DNA of 64,000 nucleotides from Apricaphanius iberus. Taxonomy: Eukaryota; Chordata; Actinopteri; Cyprinodontiformes; Aphaniidae. The notes under the pieces were generated by a model. That model searched no databases and had not been told where the DNA came from. It saw nothing but the letters and a program-made list of their open reading frames with translations. Below, in pieces: positions 27,500-37,500 of this stretch. The DNA is taken from NCBI GenBank assembly GCA_028564705.1, contig JAPXFQ010001003.1, forward strand, positions 4,221,001-4,285,000, written 5' to 3'. Position 1 is the stretch's first letter, and each line of letters opens with the position of its first letter. A program made the translations under genes and the position numbers.

Positions 27500-28477
27500 G
27501 GGTGCATTCACACCTGCCCTGTTTAGTCCGCTTGAAACAAATTCCAGTTTGTTTGCCTCGAAAGTCCGGTTCTTTTGGGGAAGTTTGAATTTGGCAATCA
27601 AACTGTGATTCGGACCAAAGAAATGAACTTTACTCCGCTTAAAAACTGTGGTCTTGGTTCGATTGAAATAAACTCTGCTTTGGTTCGATTGCATGTGTGA
27701 ATGATAATTGATCCGGAGCCGCACCAAAAGCAGGAAGGGGACTATTGTACAGGGCATTCTGGGCAAATATAATCCAAACAACCACTAATGCTGGAGAGAT
27801 AAATGCTGGATGTTGTACATACCGTGCTCAACGTCTGTATAAGGAGAACATCTGTGCTGGAATTTCTTATTCAGGCGGTGCTTCTCATACCACACTGCTC
27901 ATGTGGAGCAGTTTCAGCCGTTTTGTATAAAAAAAGAACATTCTCCATAGTCCTCTGCCTCTTTCTATGTTCATCACAAGTGCTGCAGTATTTATCTGGT
28001 ACATTGGCCAAACACAACATATTAATCCTAAAACTGCTACAATCTGCTGCTTCCCCATGGGGAGCCTAAGTCACGCCCTTCTACTTCCGGTCCATGGGTC
28101 CCCGACTGCCAAAAAAAATGAATGAGGGTCAATGGAGCGATAACAGTTATTTTGTGATCCAGTTTGAAATGTCTAGTGGATCGAACATATGATGTCCGTG
28201 AATTTTAAAAACTAATTTTTATGCAGAGAAAACGATTTTCAACCAGAGGCTAAAGTTACTTTAGGTTTTGTGTGAAAACGTTTAGCATACAACTGCAGAA
28301 GAAGAAATAGAGCAAGGGTCGTAACCTCTTGGACGAAGAAAGGAGCATTAAACACGGAGAAAACCACTTTAAACCTGACCATGTGGAAAGTAGCAGCTAT
28401 GTGGGGGATAAAGCAGTCGGTGGAGTGAGAGCCAGCATGGAGGAGAAGCTAACGGACTATCAGGTGTGAATACAGCC
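27500..28477. mobile_element. PIF/Harbinger-like non-autonomous element 2
   Basis: 978 bases flanked by TTA (27497-27499 and 28478-28480). The inverted ends are GGGTGCATTCACACCTG on the left and GGCTGTATTCACACCTG on the right read inward, with 15 of 17 bases matching. Its right end is almost identical to the left end of element 1. An internal stretch (about 27938-28053) is the reverse complement of element 1 bases about 27239-27347. No transposase motifs are seen. Confidence 0.78.
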
Positions 28478-28986
28478 TTAGTCTGCGAGGCAGACACCCT
28501 TTCTACATTCAAGGCCAGGCTTTTTTTTGATTAAGCTTATAGTTAAGAGTGGCTTGGGTGATCCAAGTTTTACCAGCTCCCAGTAACTGAAAATTCTGCA
28601 TCTTGTTATCAACTTTTAACTTTCGTTAACGTAGAAAGTACTCTTACATCTGTTCCCACATTCGGCTCCCTGGCAAATGGACACTTGTACAGAACCAAGT
28701 TCTGCTTGAGGTTCCTTCCTGTTAAATGGGAGTTTTTTTCCTTTCCACTGCCACTACTGGCTAGCTCAGTGTTAATAATTGCTGTGGTTGGAGTCTGCAT
28801 GAACAAGGGACGACTTCAAGTCTATGCCCTGACGCAATCTGCTGGGATTCACTGAATTAAAAAAAAAACTTTCAAAACTGATTGGAATATTTGTGTGATT
28901 GAATTAAATTGGCAGTTTTCGTTAAGTGCCTTAAGATGACATCTGTTGTGAATCGGTGCTCTACAAATAAATTTAATTTAATTTAA

Positions 28987-31900
28987 CCCTCCCGCTCTCA
29001 GACAGCTTAAAACAAAAAGCCGCCAATTGGAAAGACTCTATAGAAAAACTGGACTCACTATTCATAAAGACATGTACTCTACTCACATTCTCCAATACAA
29101 GGACGCCATCTCCAAAGCCAAATCCACTTATTATTCTGGTCTAATCAGCTCAAATGAAGGTAACTCCAAAACACTCTTCTCACTCATCTCAACCATCACA
29201 AAACCTTTTGACTCTCTTCCATCTCATCTCTTTTCTTCTGATTTCTGCAATACACTGGATTCATTTTTCACCTCTAAAATTCAGTAAATCCACCAGCAAC
29301 TTACTCCCTCACCTTTTTCTAATGCTCCTGCTCTACCCTTTTCAGCTCCAAACCACCTCCTGTCAACTTGATCCCATTCCCACTGTCCTTGTGAAAGCCT
29401 CCACTTCTGCACTCTCCCCTCTCATAACTAACATCATTCAAGCGTCCCTTACTTCTGGTACTATACCCTCTTCACTCAAAACTGCTGCTGTCACTCCCAT
29501 TCTCAAGAAACCTGGTTCTGACCCTTCTGACCTTAATAACTTCCGCCCCATTTCAAATCTTCCTTTCATTTCCAAACTCCTTGAAAAAACTGTTGCTGCC
29601 CAACTCCACACCCATATTTCCTCCAATAATCTGTATGAACAATTTCAATCTGGCTTCCGTTCCCTCCACAGTACTGAAACTGCCCTCCTCAAAATCACCA
29701 ATGACCTTCTTATCTCTGCTGACTCCGGTTCACTCTCCATACTCCTCCTGCTTGATCTCAGTGCAGCTTTTGACACCATTTCCCACTCCATCCTTCTGGA
29801 CAGACTCTCCTCCATTGGCATCACAAGTACTCCCCTCTCCTGGTTCCGCTCCTACCTTTCTGACCGCACCCAGTTCATTCAGCTTAAATCTTTTACATCA
29901 CGTCCCTTCTCTGTCACCTCAGGTGTTCCCCAGGGTTCTGTCCTCGGCCCCCTACTGTTTCTAATCTACCTTCTTCCCCTTGGTCAAATCTTCAGAAAAC
30001 ATCACATTCACTTTCACTACTACGCAGATGACACCCAGCTCTACATCTCCAGTAAACCTAACTCCACACTCCCACCCTCCTCTCTCACCAACTGCCTCCA
30101 TGAAATTAAGTCCTGGTTCACCTCAAACTTCCTCAAACTTAACAGCAATAAAAATGAACTCCTCCTAGTTGGCACCAAATCCACCCTAAATAAAATCAAC
30201 AATTTCTCCATTCCCATTGATGGCTCCTCCATTTCCCCCTCTCTTAAGGTAAAGAGTCTGGGTGTCATCCTCGACAGCACCCTCTCCTTCACCGCACACA
30301 TCAACAGCATCACTCGCATCGCCTACTTCCACCTCAGAAACATCCGCCGGCTCCCGCCCTTCACTCTCCCCTCAAACCGCTGCCATACTGGTTCACAGCC
30401 TTGTCACCTCCCGTCTCGATTACTGTAACTCCCTTCTGTTTGGTCTCCCACAAAAAACTCTCCATAAACTCCAACTAGTCCAAAATGCAGCTGCCCGCAT
30501 CATCACACACACCCCCTCCATAAACCACATCACACCTGTCCTGCAACAGCTCCACTGGCTCCCCATCACCCATCGCATCCAATATACCTCATGTTTACAG
30601 CTTCTACAGAATTCAGCAGCTCGTGTCCTGATGAAGACTAGGAGGCGGGAGCACATTACACCGGTCTTAGAATCACTGCATTGGCTCCCCGTATGTTTTA
30701 GGATCGATTTTAAGGTTCTTTTAATGGTCTTTAAGTGTCTTAATGGTCTTGGGCCTTCGTATCTGTCAGAAATGCTTTTACCGTATGAACCCTCGCGGTC
30801 TCTGCGCTCCTCTGGCAGCCGTCTCCTTATCATCCCCAAAGTCAGGACACAGACTCATGGTGAGGCGTCTTTCCATTATTATGGCCCTCACCTCTGGAAC
30901 AGGCTGCCAGAGGACCTCAGGGCCGCAGAGAACATTAATGTTTTTAAGAGCAGACTCAAGACTCACCTTTTTAGCTTAGCCTTTAACTAATTATTATTTA
31001 TTAATATATTTTTAATCGCTCAGCATGTTTTACCTGATTTAATTTTTAGTTCAGCTTTTAACTGTTTATTTATTAATCTGCTTTGCATTTTTATTATTTG
31101 TTTTACACTTATTGTTTTATACTTTATATACTTTATATTTTATTAACTTTATATTTTAATGTATTTTAATCTTTCTTGCCAGTGTTTCCTCTCTGGGGAG
31201 CCCCCTGCATCGGGGGCGGTGGTCGGCTGTGGCTGCCTGGGTGCCCCCCAGGTAGCGCTTGGGTGGAGGTGGGGGTACCAGCCCTCCCTCCTCTGGGCGC
31301 CCTGGGTGGGAGCCTTGGCTGCTGCTGTTGATCTGCTGCTGCTGATGCAGATGGCTCCATGATGGCATTTCCTGGCTCATCTGTACTCAGCCCGCTTTTT
31401 GTAGCTTCTAAGTGTGTGTGTGAGTGAGTATGGCTGATGGGTTGGGTTGGGAGGGGGTTGTATTTGCACTGATGATTTTATTTTTTGAAGGGGTGGGTTG
31501 TGGGGTTATTTTAAATCTGTAAAGCACTTTGAGTAACTTTCTTTGTTTGAAAAGCGCTTTATAAATAAAGTTTGATTTGATTTGATTTGATTTAAAATCC
31601 TGCTCCTCACATTCAAAGCAATCCACTACCTCGCCCCTCCATACCTGACTGACCTCCTCCATATTTCCACACCTGCCCGCTCTCTCCGCTCCTCCTCCTC
31701 TCTCCGGCTCACTGTCCCTCCCGCCCGTCTTGTCACCTTGGGGAGCAGAGCCTTCAGCCGCTCTGCTCCCCAGCTCTGGAACACTCTCCCCCCTGAGCTC
31801 CGCAACACAGACTCACTTTCACACTTCAAATCCATCCTCAAAACTCATCTGTTTAGACAAGCCTATTCACTGTGACCACAAATGCATTGTCCTGTTTTAT

Positions 31901-32054
31901 TCATGCTGTTTTAACATTGTATTTTAACTGTTTGTTGTTTTTTTATTATTATTATTTTATATTATTATTATTTTTTATTTATTTGATGTTGTTCTTGTAC
32001 TTTTTGATGTAAGGCGACCTTAAGTGTCCAGAAAGGCGCCTAAGAAATAAAATG

Positions 32055-32101
<47 letters not shown>
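28987..32101 (+). mobile_element. L2-clade LINE B, reverse transcriptase largely preserved
   Basis: The endonuclease is missing; the copy is 5'-truncated at the left edge. An N-terminal piece ([20 protein letters not shown]) lies in one frame to 29287. The main reverse-transcriptase frame, to about 30350, contains [63 protein letters not shown] and the catalytic YADD at 30021-30032. A frameshift near 30350 moves the C-terminal part ([35 protein letters not shown]) to another frame. After an inserted LINE, the tail resumes in LLLTFKAIHYLAPPYLTD-like sequence (31595 on) to FKSILKTHLFRQAYS. The 3' end AAGGCGACCTTAAGTGTCCA leads to an ATT tail. It is not autonomous but is the best-preserved transposon coding region here. 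Confidence 0.9.
30588..31593 (+). mobile_element. L2-clade LINE C, 3' part, nested inside LINE B
   Basis: A second copy of the LINE C-terminus starts abruptly: [20 protein letters not shown] and [20 protein letters not shown], on to [15 protein letters not shown] with a stop near 30988. A 3' UTR of about 600 bases follows, with a (TTTGA)n tail to 31593. The host frame reads HRIQY before and KILLLTF after, so removing the insert restores HRIQYKILLLTF. It is nearly identical by eye to bases 1934-2632 on the other strand, so the family was active comparatively recently. Confidence 0.9.

Positions 32102-32102
<1 letters not shown>
32056..32102. repeat. (ATT)n tail of LINE B
   Basis: About 15 ATT units follow AAATAAAATGC. 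This is the microsatellite tail of the outer LINE rather than an independent locus. Confidence 0.93.
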
Positions 32103-32103
<1 letters not shown>

Positions 32104-34099
32104 AAGATTGACAAGATTTTTGTATAACTGACATCAATTTAACCTTGCCCAATCATGCATATGGCCAGACTTGTAGAATCAAAAAATAATTTAATAAAGC
32201 TTGTCTCACAACACGTAATAAGCTAAAAGATTCATAAAACAGAGATAGAAATGACTAAGGCTATCTTCATTTGATTTTAACATTTGCCTGATGATATGTG
32301 GACCTAATGTGGGCAAAAATGTAAGCACAGAAACAAACTGTCACAAAATGTTGGGAACATGGTGACCCCAGCACACAGCACCTGAATCAACCACCTTGTT
32401 TAAGGGGTAGCTAAGCTTGGAATGTCCACACTAAGCTCAGCTGGTCCCCAATTAAGATTTTCCCACATTTTGAAATTTGCGATTATCCAGAGGGCACTCA
32501 TGTATCCTGATGATGCCCTGTTAAATGATTTGAAAACCATGGCTACAATTGGACATCTCTCTGTTCAGTTCCCTTGAGCTTGCTAACATGTCCGTGTAGG
32601 TAGTTGCCAGACAGGTTGCACAGTAGGAAATTCACATAAGCACGTTAAGTAAAACGGCTGGAAACTTTCACTGGGTTCTTTTTCAGTTATAAGTTACCAG
32701 CAGATAATCCCATTTGGGTTCAAACACAAAGTCCATGTGGCTAATATCTGGTGTTACTATAGTTTGCAAGAACCACACTGTCTCAAAAAAACACCCACAT
32801 AAACCCATAATTTACCCACATGTCCCTGTTTGCTGAGAGTCTGCTCCAGTTTGATCTCTACTAAGATTCCACTTTTTAGTTTGATTGTGTGTTTTGTTTC
32901 TGTCTCATTAGAGGGTAAAACAACTGATTACAACCAACACACTACTAATTAGTCTAAACAAAAAAGAGAAGATTGATAATAAGTCTAGGAATAATCTTTA
33001 CAGTTTGTACACAGATGTCTTTAAATAGCTGTGCATTGTAAGACTCATGATTCAAGTTTCTCTAAGCTTTAAACAGACTATAATTCAACCAAATTCCTAA
33101 ATTTAGGTTACAATTACACATTTCCCTTAAAAATGTTGAGAGGGTGAAAATGTGCTGAGGTGATGTAAAAATAAAGGCACTTAAAGTTGTATTACATATA
33201 TTAGATTATCAATAAATTCATATTTCTGTTTAGAATTTTTGTTTTGTTTTTGTTTTGGTTTAATATTCCTAAAGGTTGTGTTTCCATTACTTCTTTTGTA
33301 AAATCACAGATAAAGGCTTGAAAACATCAGTCTGTGTGTAAATTATCTAAACAGTATGTTTCACAGAGTGAAATTGTTACTGATATGAATGTGTTTCATA
33401 CTCTAAGTTATTGAATATGTCTGTATATGTAAAAATAACCTTAAAAGGGCATTCAAATTCTCAAAAATGCTTGAAATCTGCAATATTATTACCAGAAAAC
33501 CTTTTTATCCGATTCGTTTTTTGTTTGTTTGTTTCTGTAATTTGTATTACACTTATTTTGCTTCAAAAAAGAAAATAAATAAAAAAATGCAAGCAAAGTT
33601 AAAACCCTGTGATTGTTTGGTCTATGCAGTGGAAACATGATTGTAAAAGTCAAGTAAATTAGAAAATTATTGGGAAGTACATCGGTAGGTGAACATTAAC
33701 CCTTTTATTCAAATTAACTTTAAATAAATTAACAACCAAATAGGACATATAAAAGCAACAAGCAAAACAAAAAAAACTGCATGAAAAATATTCTATGTCA
33801 GTCCTTTAACCAAAACAAATTAAAATAAAAAATTCTGTGAAAGAGATGAGGAACATCCCAAACCCACTAGCACCATCTACTGGTTATTAGAATTGAATGG
33901 AAATCCATCCATCCATCCATTTTCTGGGGGGGGGGGCAAATTGAATGGACAGGCATGCAGAAATGTAAAGTAAGTCAAGCAAATCAGACAGTATTTTTTT
34001 TCAGTTAAAGTTGTCTCCCTTTTTTAATGTGAATGGAATATATTAAATAACACAGTTTAAGATTTGACCACATTTTGATATTATTTAATAACATATTTA
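32103..34099. other. no gene recognised
   Basis: AT-rich, non-coding sequence. A short ATCC run followed by a G11 tract (33926-33936) marks what may be the tail of a lost SINE. Nothing else can be supported. Confidence 0.55.
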
Positions 34100-34849
34100 A
34101 TCCATCTATTCACTGTTCTTTATCTACTTTGCTGATTTGCTTAGGGGCTTGTGCCTGTCTCCAGTAGTAATATAGTGAAGGGCTGGGTACACAATGGATG
34201 GGTTACCCTTTCCAAGACAAGGTAACACAGAGACACAAAACCATGCATTTGCATACTCATTCCTACAGACAATTGTAGAGAGCCTAATGGTGCGTTCACA
34301 CTGCCCCAAACGGTAGCGTCAGCAGCGGCAAGATCACATGTTAAGTCTATGGTTGAGGCCATTAGAGGAGCGTTACAGTCTCTGCTGTGCTTTCTGTGTG
34401 TTGGCTCCATCAACTTTTCAAGCTTTTTCTGGATTTCAAGCTTCAAAGCACCAAACGCCAGCAATGCAGAAGTTCGGCTAGCTGAACTTTTGACGGTCTT
34501 AATGCTCTTGATGCAGCACTGCAACCAATCAGAGTGTATCACTGTAGTGATGTTGGCCGACATTGACGTTGTCTAGCCAATCATGATCCGCTAGTGTTTA
34601 AGACATCCGGTAGAGAAAGGCCCGCCTTCGATCTTAAAAATGTATCTGCTGTGTATATACGTCAAACTACTTGCTTTGTGAGCGTTGTTTGAGTCTCACA
34701 AAGCGTGTGGTGTGAATGCACCATTACAGTTACGTTTTTGAACTGCTGTAGGAAGCCGGAGTACCCAGAGAGAACCCATATATCTACAGGTAGAACATGA
34801 AACCATGCAGAAGGAACCCCAAACCCTGTTGCTGCCACAGTACTTAAAG
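34100..34849 (-). mobile_element. tRNA-SINE (same family as 22232), split by a MITE
   Basis: On the minus strand, 34849-34727 reads GGTTCCTTCTGCATGGTTTC, GGGTTCTCTCTGGGTACTCC and AGTTCAAAAACGTAACTG. The body continues at 34284-34100 with CTCTACAATTGTCTGTAGGA and GTGTCTCTGTGTTACC. The two halves flank the element at 34287-34724. The 5' promoter head is absent and the copy is diverged. Confidence 0.8.
34287..34724. mobile_element. MITE with 15-bp inverted ends, inserted in SINE
   Basis: The left end is ATGGTGCGTTCACAC and the right end read inward is ATGGTGCATTCACAC, with one mismatch in 15. TA is present on both sides (34285-34286 and 34725-34726). The 438 bases encode no recognisable transposase; a minus-strand open frame across it looks like chance. 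The ends resemble those of the 27-28 kb elements (TGCATTCACAC), so it could belong to the same broad group. Confidence 0.78.
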
Positions 34850-36158
34850 GACCTATATCATGTAAAATAATGTTTTTGGAGTTTTCAATAATCTGGTAAT
34901 GCAATTTTCTCATAAAAAACCCACACCAGAGTGGTTTTTGGCTTAATTCACGCTTGTCTAAGTAATCCTTCTTAATCCTGCTCTCTGTTAAAGTTCCAAA
35001 AACACCCTCCTCCATCTCAAAGCTCATAGCTGCTTCGGTTTTTGGCAGCTTAGAACACGTTTTTGTTGGAATTTCACTTTCTCTGTGAAAATGCCTGCCT
35101 GTTTGGCAGCATGGATTACAGGATTTTATTCTACATTCCTAAAGAACAGTAGCTGGATCAAATAACAAAGAGGCCTGATGGACAGAGAAGTAAATAAATG
35201 CTAATGCGTGTTAGCCATTTATCAAGATGCTTATGTGATCTTATAACAGCATTGTGAGGTTAATTAATTGATCTGTAGCATCCCAGAATGTTCAGTAAAT
35301 GGGTGCAAACAACACCCAAAGCTACTTTATATTCTGGGCTGGAAAGATTGCTTGCTGGACTCAGCTATGTTGTTTTCGGGTCTGTCTAAAGTCTGGAGAT
35401 TTAGCAACTGAAAAAAGCTTTATTGACTCCTAAATGGCAACCCACCGGTTACATGAACTCCTAAAACCTGAGCCACAGTCACCCCTCTTTCTCTTCTCAT
35501 GGCATTTTCATTGATATTTATTTATTCAATATAAAACCAAAAGAGATATCATCTTCCAATGTTTCTGCACAAAATACATTTAAAACAAAATACATCTTAA
35601 GAATGAATCCAAAATGGGACTTTTTTTAAACAATCTTTTATTTATTTTTTAATACTGTTTTTAAGCAGCCAAACCTCCTTTACGTGGTCTTGATTTACAG
35701 TTTCCCAAACCTTTTGGAGATATTTTAGTTTTCCTGTAGACCTTGACTCATTTTTTTTGTCTGCTCTAGCCTCTAATCTTAAATCCATTGTATAAATATA
35801 TGTTTTTGCAGAAATCACAGAGAGAACACCTTAAAGTTCCTCTGTGGCCCTGTGTGATACTACATTATTGATATTTTAGCCGTGTTCTGCCGGTGTTAAC
35901 TTTTGTATTCCCACCCTCCATGCAATATGAGTAAGTACCTACATTTTTTAAGCACTTTTTGAACAATATTTTCTAAAGGAATAAGAATATTCTTAAGTAC
36001 TGCTTGTTTCTATTTTTTTTAACAAGATCTTCTTGGTCTTTCTTGAATTTTCTTAAGCCACCAGTTATTAATAAGCTATTGTCATTATACACTATTGTAC
36101 ATGTGACCCACATAACTTACATACTAAACTGCACAAGTCCAGTCGTTTATAGTTTGTA
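34850..36158. other. no gene recognised
   Basis: AT-rich, non-coding sequence with no supported feature. Confidence 0.55.
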
Positions 36159-36160
36159 TA

Positions 36161-37498
36161 CACTGCCTTGCAAATGTATTTTTAACCCTCAAATTTATTT
36201 TATCAATTTAGAAATGTTATGGGGCTGCATGGTGGCACAGTGGTTAGCACTGTTGCCTTGCAGCAAGAAGGTTGTGGGTTCATATCCCGACCCAGGGCAT
36301 TTTTGCATGGAGTTTGCATGTTCTCCCCATGCATGCATGGTTCCCTCAGGGTACTCCAGTTTCCTCCCACAATCCAAAAACATGACTGTCAGGTTAATTG
36401 ATCACTCTGAATTGTCCTTAGGTGTGGGTGTGTGCGGGCATGGTTGTTTGTCCTTTCTGTCTCTATGTGGCCCTGTGATGGACTGGCGACCTTTCCAGGG
36501 TTTACCCTGCCTCTCATCATATATTCCATTGTAATTTTACATTATGGCTCACCTACCAATTGTGAAGTGGGAGGAAAAGGAAGCATGGTGTTCAAAACCT
36601 TTTTACAAATTTAAATAAGTTTAAATAAGTTAACTTCCTGAGTCAATGCTTTGTAAAATCACCATTCCCTGCAGTTACAGCTGCAGGTCCTTTGGGGAAT
36701 GTTTGACCAAACACTGCACATTTAGACCTATATAACACATGCTATTTTTAGTATTTTTTTCCGGACTTTAAACAGGCCATTCTAACACATGAATATCCTT
36801 TTATCTAAATATATCTATTGAAGCTTTGGCTGTATGTTTTTGTTGTTTCCATCCTACTGTCAAGTCTTTTTCGGAGTTTTTTTTTCAGCCATGTATTCAA
36901 TTAAATCAACCTTCCATTAACTCTGACTAGTTTCCCTGTCCCTGTTAAGGGAAGCATCCCCACAGCATGTTGCTATTTTCACCATGTTTCACTCCAGGGT
37001 TGTATATTGAGGGTGATGTGCTGTGTTAGTTTTTCCACTACACATTATGCTTTGCGCTGTAAGTTCAATCTTTGTCTTCCTAAATATTTTATCACAGCCT
37101 GATTTCTTATGTTTCTTTTTGCCACTTCTCTATAAAAGACTGCTTTCTGAACTGCGCATAACTGTTGTCAGCAGGTATGGATCTCTGCAGCTCCTCCAGG
37201 TTTACCATGGACCTACTGGCTGCTTTCATGGTTAATGCTCTCCCTGGCCAGCTTGTGAGTTCTTTTGGACCACAATGTTTATGTTTTCATTGGATTGGAG
37301 CTGTGCTATCTTATTTTTCACAGTTTTAGATTGGACTGAAGAATATAAGATGTAAAAAGCTTGGGTTAAATTCTGTAAACGGTAATATTGAAATAAATGT
37401 TTCTATCATATCATTGACAGTGTCTTAGTGACTAGTCTAGGGGGAAAGGGTTAGGCTCTGACAGTTACTCAAAAAAAATAACTTTTTGACAAGCAGTG
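36161..37498 (+). mobile_element. Tc1/mariner-like TA transposon, interrupted by SINE
   Basis: The left end CACTGCCTTGCAAATG and the right end read inward CACTGCTTGTCAAAAAG are inverted, and TA flanks both (36159-36160 and 37499-37500). Internal phrases (AATTGTGAAGTGGGAGGAAA, TTACAGCTGCAGGTCCTTTG, GGCCATTCTAACACATGAAT, AGCATCCCCACAGCATG) match a widely dispersed fish repeat whose fragments also occur near 11700 and 20300. No intact transposase is present. Confidence 0.75.
36222..36518 (+). mobile_element. tRNA-SINE, 3'-truncated, nested
   Basis: This starts GGGCTGCATGGTGGCACAGT and closely follows the SINE at 22232 (head, GGAGTTTGCATGTTCTCCCC, CCCTGTGATGGACTGGCGAC). It ends at TTTACCCTGCCTCTC with no GATG tail. 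The A box TGGCACAGTGG is kept. No clear duplication was found at its ends. Confidence 0.88.
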
Positions 37499-37500
37499 TA

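Larger units (their letters stand above)
25974..28986 (+). mobile_element. L2-clade LINE A, decayed, carrying two DNA-element insertions
   Basis: Plus-strand reverse-transcriptase pieces appear in order. SGFRAHHSTKTALVNVTNDV lies at about 25995-26055. A VPFGVPQGSLLGP-like block follows near 26255. Then come HRYSNDTQLF, where the usual YADD is changed to YSND, and LNFLLLNSDKTEVVVLG. The 3' part FRLFSCGTSSQF is separated from EADTLSTFKARLF by an inserted element. The 3' end GTGCCTTAAGATGACATCTG carries a TTTAA-type tail ending at about 28986. Multiple stops and the altered active site make it dead. Removing bases 27011-27455 and 27500-28477 rejoins the LINE sequence. Confidence 0.85.

Noticed and set aside
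34141..34563. 140-codon minus-strand open frame
   Set aside because: Spans the SINE/MITE junction and so cannot be a native protein.
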